From Ulva prolifera (taxonomy: Eukaryota; Chlorophyta; Ulvophyceae; Ulvales; Ulvaceae), in NCBI GenBank assembly GCA_023078555.1, contig CM041196.1, forward strand, positions 5,343,658-5,407,657: a stretch of 64,000 nt of DNA. Direction: 5' to 3'. The position numbers and the translations under genes were made by a program. Under the pieces are notes generated by a model that was not told where the DNA came from, ran no database searches, and saw only the letters and a list, made by a program, of their open reading frames with translations. Positions 10,745 through 20,296 of the stretch are shown piece after piece. Every line of letters starts with the position of its first letter. The stretch's first letter is position 1.

Positions 10745-13068
10745 CAGGCCGTGTAGCGCTTGATCGCTGCGCCTGCATGGGCTTCCGAGAGAGATCATGC
10801 ATGGCGCTATCGATAGTATGTGCACCAGCCAGCGGGCTAATTACCCTCGAGGTCGGAGTTTCGGGTCCCGCGCCGCACCTGCGCAGCACGTGAGCCGAGA
10901 ATTTCGTGACCGATCAACAGCAGCTGTGTACACGGCGTGCTCCTGTGGATCGCGTGGCTTTGGTGGATCTGTTCACAGAAGTGATCAGCGCTGTATCTCG
11001 AGACAGCATGCAGGCATGCGGCTGTGTGTGCGAGACTTTACAGAATTCTGAGCACTGGAGAGTTCAACTACTGTACGCATGCATCACCACGCCGGCACGA
11101 CTCGCACTGAACGTTGAAGGTCGCGATGGAACTCGGATTCGCCTGTCGCCACTCCAGGTGCACGTGTGTCAAGACAAACTGTGTAATAATTGCGGATAGG
11201 ACATCGCACTGGGGACGCATAGGGATGTTGACGTTTCGCTTGCATACTCAGACCTTCGTCTGTCACACATAACGGGCTGTATACATGGCCATGGGCCTGC
11301 AGCGTTGTGCGCAGGGATGCATATCAGGCTGGACCAGGGTGACGCAGTCGGAAGTTTGCTTCCGTTGTCACATCGTTGGGTACACTGGAAGTGTTCTTGA
11401 GCGGGTACTTATGCCTCAACCGGTGGACATTCCTGTACTAACTAGTAGTTAATGCAATTTCGGGGTCCCCGGCCCATGCAACGCCTTCCCATATCTCGCT
11501 GGCTGCAGCGGTCTGACATCTTGCACTCGCATCAGCGCGTCCAGCAACTCGTCCACCCGGGCCCGCGCGCACACATACGTGCAATATTGCTGATGGCTCA
11601 TGATGTCGGGGCCACGTGCAACTGCGAGATCGAGCTGAGCACGGCCGCGATCCCGGTCAACCGATAAACGTGCTGTTGCCGTGCTCAGTTTGAATTTGGA
11701 TGGAGGGTCATATCTGCTTTCGATCGACAACGATTGTGGAACGTCTGTGCACAGATGTGTGGCGTGTTTCAAGCCTGTCAATGTTCACAGCTGTTGGGCG
11801 CTCAGCTGTATGGCGTACCGAGCAGAGAATGATACTCCACCGCAGCTACACCAACGAAGCAGAGGAGCATGTGCGAAGAAGGACATCTATCTGAATCAAG
11901 CACTGCGCCGTACAGCAGGCTCGGCACCTCGCGCGGCCTCGCACATAGAGCACTCAAGCTGCCACACACACCTGCAATCCGGGTAACGCTATGATAGCAG
12001 GGCAGACAGCTTCCTGGAACAGAAGGTAGCAAGAGGGATTGTGGCATGCCGCACTGACTCCTGGTGGACATAATATGTAGTGGTTCCGTGATTGGCATCT
12101 TGCAGCCCAGATGCCCCTAGCCAGAGGATTCACAGTACATTGCTTGTGCACAGCACCACAGCACTGACCAGTCAGCTCTGCAGATCATGGGGCGCTACAG
12201 CAGTGTGGTTTGGGCAGGAACTGGACACGCAACATCAGATGCTTGCTATCTTGTTGCGTCGCAGATAGCGAGATAAGGAGGTAGGTAGGGTAGGCAGTCA
12301 CTCGCACTCGCAACAGCCGGCTCATGTGGAAGCTAACGCAGCTCTTCATGATCTCTCAAGGTCCGGCTAATCAAATCCACAATTTCTTTACTTGACTCTA
12401 CTCTAGCTACCACAATCACAATTCACCCAAGCCACTCTTGTCAAAAACAATCGGAGTTCACCCCAGCCACTTTTTTGCAGCTCAACAACAGATCCCACAA
12501 GCCAGGTCTGGCCAAGGAAATCCAGAATTTCTTTTCTTGACTCTACTCCAGCTACCACAATCACAGTTCACCCAAGCCACTCTGACTAAAGCAATCCCAG
12601 TTCACCCCAGCCACTTTTGTGCAGCTGCATGCAGCTCAACAACAGAACCCACAAGCAAGCCACCATGCCACCCACATGCACACCCACGCACACCCACACA
12701 AATCTCACTCCCATCTCAGCGGTTGTGCAACATCAGATGGCAGACTCCAGAGTTCTGTGCCCCAGTTGCAGGGTGGGCTGCCATGTACACATGCCAGCAC
12801 TGCATACATAGAATCGGATGAATATGCTGTATGAAAGAAAGATAAGTCACCTAAGACATTGAGGGGCACCGATGTGTTTGTCAAGCCTCGAAGCTGGGTG
12901 CCATGCGTGGCGTAGCGTGATATCCGGATGGGCATGCACGGCCGTGAATCCAAACCGGTTGGTGAGATGGAAACGTTGATGCATGCCTACATGTTATCGC
13001 AGAAGAAGCCTCCGCTGATGCACATGTTCGGGATCGTTCGGCGATGCATCAAGTAGTGAACGCAGGCC
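10745..13068. other. Intergenic, no gene seen
   Basis: About 2.3 kb between the peroxidase promoter and the methyltransferase. Short open frames on both strands lack known domains and convincing splice sites. It holds a 145-bp direct duplication, listed separately. Confidence 0.6.
12358..12655. repeat. Tandem duplication, 145-bp period
   Basis: Copy 1 is about 12358-12502 and copy 2 about 12503-12655. Both contain gactctact, gctaccacaatcaca, ttcacccaagccactct and ttcaccccagccactttt. The copies differ at scattered bases, so the duplication is not recent. No coding function is evident. Confidence 0.8.
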
Positions 13069-13926
13069 ATGTCACGTTCATTGCAAGCGTCCGACGGTAC
13101 CAGTGCGAAAGCTACGGCCTTTCACAGGCCGTCCACATGGAACAGCTCGGCTGACGACTATCTTCAATTTGCCGACACGACTCTCAAGTATGGGATCGAT
13201 GCGCTTGAGATCGCGGGTGTTTCACCTGGGGATAAGATGCTGGACGTTGCAACCGGCCCAGGGCACCTTGCTCTGTACGCAGCTTCCGAGAAGGGCGCCA
13301 CAGTAAACGCCATTGACTTCGCTTCAGAAAGCATTTCGATCCTGCAGCGCAGCCTGCAAAAACATCCCCTCCCTGTTATCGGCCAGGTGATGGATGGGCA
13401 ACAACTGGAGTTTCCTGATGACCAGTTCGACATTGTCAGCTCTTGTTTCGGAGTTTTCGCGTTTCCAGACTACGTGAAGGGAGTTAAGGAGATGCTCCGG
13501 GTCACCAGGCCAGCTGGGAGGACTGTGGTGGTTGCATGGGCGGACATGCACCGGGCGGTAATGCGCCCATGGATGCAGCTGTTTGAGAGGCACTTCCCCG
13601 AGGTCTTACCCCTGCCCATGCCGTCTGGTGTTGCCAAAATGAGCACGACGGCAGGCATGAAGGATGTGCTGGAGGCAGCAGGTTTCGAGGATGTGTCTGT
13701 GTCAGAGGTGGCACATGCTGTGAAAGTGCCAGATCCCAAAACGTTTGCAGACCTAGACATGCAAAATCCTGTTCTTGGTATCGTCCAGGAGCGGCTCACA
13801 CCAGAGCGCTGCTCTGAGCTCATTCCGAAGTTCATTGAGCTGCTCGAAGTAGAGTACAAACACGAAGACACAATCGCTTTTGATGCTGTGGCTGTGATCG
13901 GCTGCGGGAAGAAGCCTGTAAACTAG
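13069..13926 (+). CDS. Class I SAM-dependent methyltransferase, intronless
   Basis: Single open frame of 285 residues. SAM-binding motif I is MLDVATGPGHLALYA (residues about 57-71), followed by the acidic strand VNAIDFASES and the motif II/III region FDIVSSCFGVFAFPD. This is the Methyltransf_11/UbiE-like fold; the substrate cannot be told from sequence. No targeting peptide is obvious. TGTAA overlaps the stop region at 13917-13921. It is the only sizeable gene in the window without introns, and a diverged piece of it lies 3 kb downstream (16876-17070). The start at 13069 is the first Met of the open frame and gives a normal family length. Lack of introns could mean a retrocopy or gain from bacteria; a tree would be needed to decide. 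Confidence 0.88.
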   Translation: MSRSLQASDGTSAKATAFHRPSTWNSSADDYLQFADTTLKYGIDALEIAGVSPGDKMLDVATGPGHLALYAASEKGATVNAIDFASESISILQRSLQKHPLPVIGQVMDGQQLEFPDDQFDIVSSCFGVFAFPDYVKGVKEMLRVTRPAGRTVVVAWADMHRAVMRPWMQLFERHFPEVLPLPMPSGVAKMSTTAGMKDVLEAAGFEDVSVSEVAHAVKVPDPKTFADLDMQNPVLGIVQERLTPERCSELIPKFIELLEVEYKHEDTIAFDAVAVIGCGKKPVN

Positions 13927-16083
13927 TCTCAATGCACTGTTGATGCCCTGCATAAACTGCTTGTAGTTCAGCACATATACGGAGCTGACATGTCACATGT
14001 GTCAATGTGGTACTGACTTGCTCCGCCAGAGGGTCACACAAGGGTGTGGCTACACAAGGGTGCGCTTTGAAGCTTCCAGTGGCATTCTACAGTTTGCAAA
14101 AATCAGCTCGCAGGGCACCTGAACGAACATGCAGCTGCCTGAACATGTGCCGCAGGGTCGTCTGGACAGGCTTTACACCATGGACAGGTGTGGACCAGTC
14201 GATTCCAGGTGCATGAACGAGCTGCCTGGACAAGCACACTCAAGCAGGTCGGACTCATTCAGAGATAGCTCACTCAGGTCAAGTGGCTCAATGCCCACGT
14301 CCTTGCTGACTTGTCACTTTTGACATGCTGCTATATCTTCAGCCGTGTGATGCGAACGGTGGCCATGATTTTTGCCAAGCTGTACAACATGGCAGGCCCC
14401 CGGGAACCGGAGAGGATGTCCACGACTTGCATGAGCTCTCTCTCTCCTTCTCTAGCTGTGGGAGACGTCTTGGCTGCCATGGTCACTGCCGCTTTTGTAT
14501 TAGTGGCCATGTGTATGCTCGCAGCAGCGGCCCCGTGATCGACTTCGACCGTTCCACACAAGTCCAGCTCAGCCTCCTATGCTAGCCCCATCAGCATGCT
14601 ACCATTGCACGACCATTTGTAGTGACCGCCACCACAAATTCTAGGAGTGCTTGAACATGCGCAGTGGAGACTGAGACATCGACGTCTGCAAATATACTTG
14701 TGCAATCACAATGAGGAGGCTGTTAGTAGGATCATCAGAGGCTGCTGCGATCGATGCCGTGGGACAGAGCAGCGCTAGCTGCTTTGCCAACTCAAGTACA
14801 CAGCTGCGCTGTGAGTCACTGATTGCTCCAGTGCCGCTGGAGAAATGCTGCTTCATGCAGAAGGGACCTCTGCAGCGTTCACATGCTGTGCGCCTAGCAG
14901 CCTGACGAGAGCGGCGGCTTTACCCAGGAGCGGTACCCCTGTCGTTGTCTCTCGTGCTCTCAGCATGCATTCAACTCCTGACGCACAGCCGCGATTGCGG
15001 CGCATCATGCGTGCATTCCACTCATGAGGCCTCGTGGCAGCGGTGCTGTAGCTAGCTGTATGCATGTGACTGTATGTGAAGGGTTCAGCGGGCTATAGTG
15101 CTACTTGAGTGGCAGCTTCACTCGTAACAGTCAGCTGTGCCTCCGCCAGCAGCCCCGACCGCCCGCTGAACCGTATACATAGGCATCCCATCCTCATCAG
15201 TTGACAACTAACCCTCCGGGGTTGGCGCTTATCGTTCAACACTGACGCTCCGGAGGGGCTGCCAACATCTCAGCAAAACAGCCCACGTGTGGCCACATTG
15301 CAACGACCTACATTGTAGGCATGACGCCTCATTCGAATGCACATCGGCCTCAGCACCCCGATGGGCCCATAATGGACAGCCCTCTCACGAAACCATTGAC
15401 AAACACATTTTCAGTTGCCACCGTGCGCTGCACAAGCCTTCAGGCGAGCCCGGGCGTGACGATGCGGACGTGGCGCGGCCACCGTCCCCGCAACGCAGCG
15501 CAGCCAGCCCCTGCACCCGGGCCGGTTCCGGCCAGTGCCCCGCTTTGCCACGGCCGCCTGTCAGAGTGAGGCAGGAACAGCACGGCATCAACAGCGGCGC
15601 ATCGCCCGAGCCCGGGACGGCAGGCGGGATTGCAGAAGCAGCGCGTGGGATGCACAGTCAACAACGTGCAGGGCATGCTGGTTTTATTTATGTACCTATA
15701 TTATATTATATATAATATAATAATATATATATATTATTATATATTATATTATATATATTTATGTACCTATCTCGAGATATGTAGCACCAGTGCCGTTATG
15801 GCTGGGCGGAGCAGCACAACAAGCAAACACGCTGTGGGCACTCATGGACACATGTCAGCACAAATAGTTGTTTTTGGTAACACGATGTGAACACAACACG
15901 TTACCAAAATCAACTACCTGTGCTGATGTGGGCTGGCTATTGCTGGCCCCTCTCCTGGTGCACCCAATTGCAAGGAACACTGGACCAGATGCTCTGTGCC
16001 TGTGTCACGTGTACAACGCCGTCGGAGAGGCGGGGGGCGCCGCTGGCACCACGACGGCCTCACACACCACCAGAGCGCAGCTC
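13927..16083. other. Intergenic, AT-rich palindromic tract, no gene seen
   Basis: About 2.2 kb. Open frames such as 14311-14538 are hydrophobic in part but show no known domain. Positions 15697-15763 are an almost pure A/T tract of TATATA/ATAATA units that can fold back on itself. Confidence 0.55.
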
Positions 16084-16126
16084 AGCACGATACTGTAGCC
16101 GATATCGTAGGGTACAGTATCGTGCT
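16084..16126. repeat. Perfect 14-bp inverted repeat
   Basis: agcacgatactgta at 16084-16097 and tacagtatcgtgct at 16113-16126 are exact reverse complements with a 15-bp loop. The agcacgatactg core is the same as in the tandem array 100 bp downstream. Confidence 0.85.
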
Positions 16127-16220
16127 ATACTGTAAAAGGTACACCCAAGCCACCTCCGTACGCGTCATCCCGTCCCGAGCATGCCCGGGACACCGCAGCC
16201 TGTCGACGCTGTCCGGAGCG

Positions 16221-16315
16221 GCCCAGCACGATACTGGGCGGCCCAGCACGATACTGGGCAGCCCAGCACGATACGGGGCAGCCCAGCACGATACTGGGCG
16301 GCCCAGCACGATACT
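16221..16315. repeat. Five 20-bp hairpin-forming tandem repeats
   Basis: Five units of gcccagcacgatactgggcg, with one unit altered to gatacggggc. Each unit contains CCCAG...CTGGG and can fold into a small hairpin. Confidence 0.9.
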
Positions 16316-16590
16316 GCTCTGTCGCCGCTCGGCGCACAGAGTGCGAGGGGGGCCCACGTCCCGACCCCCGCCACGAGGTGTGGACAAGAGCTGCCCCTGC
16401 GCAGGACGCTCTCACAGCTGCGGCACCAGTGTGCAGCACGACCAAAGCAACGCCAACACTGCACCACACACCAGGGCCGTGCACCGAACGATGTCGTGGC
16501 TGTGGTGCTCGGGTGCACGCAGCCGTTGGTCGACAGGATCCTCGATGGCGAGGCTGTCGCATACATACATGCATACATTGTATGTATGTA

Positions 16591-16634
16591 GTTACAAAGG
16601 ACAGAGGCCGGGCAGCGAGCCGTTGCCAGGAATC
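16591..16634 (-). mobile_element. Retroposon-like fragment, type A
   Basis: Plus strand gttacaaaggacagaggccg and on, 44 bp, flanked by GTATGTATGTA on both sides (16580-16590 and 16635-16645). It contains ggcagcg...cgttgcc, a 7-bp stem with a 3-nt loop. The same core, inverted, occurs at 16697-16740 and 16768-16809 and, in the same orientation, at 25496-25539. Confidence 0.65.
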
Positions 16635-16671
16635 GTATGTATGTATGTATGTACACTGCGTGAGTGGATTT

Positions 16672-16821
16672 GCGTGTGAATTCGGATTTGCGTGTGAATT
16701 CCTAGCAATGGCTCGATGCCCGGCCTCTGTCCTTTGTAACTACATACATCGTGGATTTGCATGTGGAGTCCTAGCAACGGCTCGCTGCCTGGCCTCTGTC
16801 CTTTGTAACTACATACATCGT
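16672..16821 (+). mobile_element. Two tandem type A retroposon-like units
   Basis: Two 69-bp units (16672-16740 and 16741-16809) both end in cctctgtcctttgtaac followed by tacatacatcgt. The second unit is bounded by two copies of that 12-mer (16741-16752 and 16810-16821). Together with the copy at 16591 they form a large inverted repeat. Confidence 0.65.
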
Positions 16822-16875
16822 CAGCTGTTGCTGCGGTGTTCTCCTGTTTCCGGAGTTCAAGCAAGGGTGAAAGCT

Positions 16876-17070
16876 TAAGGCAACGGTGCAGGTGGTCAGG
16901 CCGGGTGGGAGATCAGCAGTGGTTGCATGGGCTGAACCGCATCGAGCCATGGTGCGCCCACGGATGCAGCTGTTATATAATCTATAGAGACATGCTTCCC
17001 AGAGGTGTTGCCACTGTCAAGGCCTCCTGGTGCGACTCAAACGAGCGACATGCTAGGCATGAAGCGCTTG
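16876..17070 (+). pseudogene. Decayed partial copy of the methyltransferase gene
   Basis: Resembles 13480-13665 of the intact methyltransferase. A stretch readable as GRSAVVAWAEPHRAMVRP matches GRTVVVAWADMHRAVMRP of the gene, and gcccacggatgcagctgtt matches gcccatggatgcagctgtt. Similarity fades on both sides; the start and end of the gene are missing, and later parts have stop codons and length changes. It is a truncated, non-functional paralogue in the same orientation. Confidence 0.8.
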
Positions 17071-17355
17071 CCATCCAGTGCTTGCCCACTGCCTGAATTC
17101 GTAGAGGGCTGCAAGGCCTGCCGTCCTTGGTGAACTGCGCGTGGGTGCGCCAGTGAATTGTGCATGCCACGTCAGATTCCGCCAGCTGGCAGAACATGTG
17201 TGTACCACGACATCAGGCCAGAAACAGTGTCGACGCGAGTGGCACTTCAGCTGCTGTTCGATGAGGAACGTCACATGCATCACCAATGGTGTCATGCCCT
17301 CACATTCATGAATGATGAGGACCGCAGGGTGCAGGGCATACCAACCTGAGAGAGG

Positions 17356-17402
17356 CTGTGGCAATCCAGTGATATCGCCACTACACCACTGGATTGCCAC
17401 AG
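17356..17402. repeat. Perfect 16-bp inverted repeat
   Basis: ctgtggcaatccagtg (17356-17371) and its exact reverse complement cactggattgccacag (17387-17402) surround 15 bp. No adjacent gene is evident. Confidence 0.9.
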
Positions 17403-18020
17403 AGGCAGGCCATCCCGCTGCATTAATTAAATCGAATTCGGTAGCGATGTGTGCCTGCCAAAAAGAACCTCATAATTGGAAGAGGGTCCAATGCCAACGA
17501 CTTGCGGCGTGCGAGTCTGCGTAGCCAGCGTAGACCACCTGCGGATGCGAAGAACAAGCACTGCATGCCGACTCGGCATTGCCGACTCATCCTGCCTGCA
17601 AGGTCGGGAGCTAGGCGTCGCTGGTGTGGGTCAACGTTCATAACGCAGTCGGAGTCACATCCGTAATGGATGCATGCTTGTAATTCTTTGTACCAGGGCC
17701 AGACCTGCCGGGCGTGTGGGTGCAGGCTGCTGCATTGTGGCCCTGTGCTTCGGTAGCTGTGCTTCGGTAGCTGCTTCGGTAGGGCCTCTTTGGCTGTATT
17801 CGTCCGCAGCTGTGTGCTCCTCTGTAACAATTGCTCCATGGGTGATCATTAATCCATTGTACTACACCTTCGATGTCAGCGTGGCGCATAATCTTGATGC
17901 ATGTTTCATGAGCAGCACGAGAGAGTCATGCAATTGAAACGACGTGGCACGATCGACGCTCACAGATACACAAAAAGAAGCCACTGCAGCATCGTGCAGC
18001 CACGGCACCTCGCTGGGCAG

Positions 18021-18337
18021 AGCATCTGCATCTAAAGCACACCATGGATCACCCTCTTGGAACATCTGCATCTAAAGCACACCATGGATCACCCTCTTGG
18101 AACATCTGCATCTAAAGCACACCATGGATCACCCTCTTGGAGCATTTGCATCTAAAGCACACCATGGATCACCCTCTTGGAACATCTGCATCTAAAGCAC
18201 ACCATGGATCACCCTCTTGGAACATCTGCATCTAAAGCACACCATGGATCACCCTCTTGGAACATCTGCATCTAAAGCACACCATGGATCACCCTGGAGC
18301 ATCTGCATCTAAAGCACACCATGGATCACCCTCTTGG
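18021..18337. repeat. 40-bp minisatellite, eight units
   Basis: Units of 40 bp beginning (a/g)(a/g)catctgcatctaaagca and ending ggatcaccctcttgg. Seven are full length. The seventh unit is 37 bp after losing 3 bp, and the fourth has one substitution (catttgca). The near-identity points to recent expansion. Confidence 0.95.
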
Positions 18338-20296
18338 AACATCGCGGTCTGTCCTCGTCACCCACATTGCACAAAAGTAGTGTGTGAACTGTGCAGCCTC
18401 TTGCTGCAGGCGGTTGAAGCCTGAGTGGCTGAACTGATGCATGTGCGTGCTGCACGGTGGCGGCGCAGTCAAACCCAGATCATAATCCAATTTGCAGAAC
18501 TGAAGGTGTGAGCTGCACGGTGGTATAGCGTGACGAGGGGATAGCAGCAAAACCACTGTGACCGCGAGAACGTCAGAGAGACCGCTTGCCTATCAGCAGA
18601 TGCTTGCAGTGAAGCATTTGGCCAGTCTGGATTGCATCCCTTGTATCCGTTGCCATGGAATTTTGGACTGTTCAGCTACATGCTTCTTTCCAACCATCTA
18701 TGCTTCGCCGGGGCTCACCCTCCAGTGCTTCCCTGATTTCTGAAGCCGTGAGAGATCCCATGTTTTTGCTCCTGCTGGCCTCATTACACTGGGCAAAGGT
18801 AGCGCCAGTGGGTTGAGCTGGCCATATCAGGTCAAAGCCAGCTGGCAGAACAGTTCGCGACGGACGTGCAGAACAGATGCAGGCCAGCCACAGCAGTCAT
18901 TTCAGTGGCTGCTTCAGCGTGTCTTCGAGCGCATGGTGCCATCATCTGGGCATTCACAGCTCGGATACACTTGGCTAGATCAGTGCCAATGTGGTGGCCA
19001 CAATGATGGCCAAGCACCCGAGGCCTTGGCAGGCACATTCCTTGTCACTACTTGATGCTACAGTGATGGTCATCGAGTGAGTGTATTCTTTATGGGTTGG
19101 CATGGGCGTATGTGCCATTGTGTGTTCAGGCATGATGGATGGAGAGGTGGGGCTTGTGAAGGGCTTTGTTCAGCACAACAGAATCGATTCATTGCTGTAG
19201 AAGGCTCATGTCGTCTAGGTTGAGCTAGTACACGGCCAGCCACATAGGTGCAGTTCGAAATGTTGCGTTCACCTAGGCAATGCTGTCGTGGTCATTTCTG
19301 CTTTGACAAGCACGTACGTTTTGAGCTAGCCTCTGCAAGTGACGATGTGCGATCATTCGCAGCATGTCGTTGGCCGGAAAGTGGGCTGCAAAAGCCGGCC
19401 TCGTGACATCGTGGCGAGCGGTTTGACCTGGGGCACGTGGTCTTCCGCACCGTCCGGGGTGCTCAGCAGGTGGCCAATTGTTTTGACCGCCGTACGCCGG
19501 GGTTGTCGCTATGCTCAAATGGCCCAGTGCGATCATACTGCAGAATAGTATAAAATCACAGGGTGAAGGATAGCTAGCTCGCACACCAGCATATTCCCGA
19601 CGGTGGCGCTGCATCCATCGCCACAGAGAAAACGGCCTTTGGCGAAGTAGCCATGTCCGTGGTACGGCACCGGTACCGTAGCTCTACTACACGCAGTAGG
19701 ACCGAAGACCTCACCCATGTGAAGTCGTGCGCATGATCTGAACGCCGTACAAACAGCAGTCTCTTAACCACTCATCGAATGCGAGTCTGACACGGATCAT
19801 CTGGGCCCTGCGTGACAAGAACTTTCAGTGATTTGCCTGTAGCGTGCAGGGCATCAATGAGTGACCTTGAAGTGACGGTGCGCGGTGGCCTAGACGCTTT
19901 ACCATGCACAGCTCTCCGCACACATGCGCATTTGAATGCTGGGGAATGCATGCAAACAAGCTGCATGACCATGAGGCAAGCTGCCAATCCACATTCTGAA
20001 CATCAAAATTATGTAGGAGGCATTTCCGAGTGTACACATCGCTGCCTGATCCCTTGCAGCTCCAGCGCAGTCTCACACGATCTGACAGTACTGGCCGCCT
20101 GCGCTGTGCAGAGCTAGATGTGCACTACGCCCTGATGATTCGGTAGTCTACAAGACGTGTGTGAAAGTCAATCAAATCATTCGAATGGCCTCGAATTGAT
20201 GTTAAGATTCGACTTGTATGCTCTTGCACAGTGATACGCGGGCTGTAGAGGCTTTCACAACGTTGCAGAAGTACATAAAGCTTAGTTCGTTACACA

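Larger units (their letters stand above)
17071..20296. other. Intergenic, no gene seen
   Basis: About 3.2 kb with no recognisable coding exon on either strand. It contains the hairpin at 17356-17402, a short ctgtgcttcggtag duplication near 17745-17780 and the 40-bp minisatellite at 18021-18337, listed separately. Open frames here are short and dissimilar to known families. Confidence 0.55.

Noticed and set aside
18021-18337. CRISPR-like regular repeats
   Set aside because: The units abut directly with no unique spacers, and the surrounding DNA is eukaryotic. It is a minisatellite.
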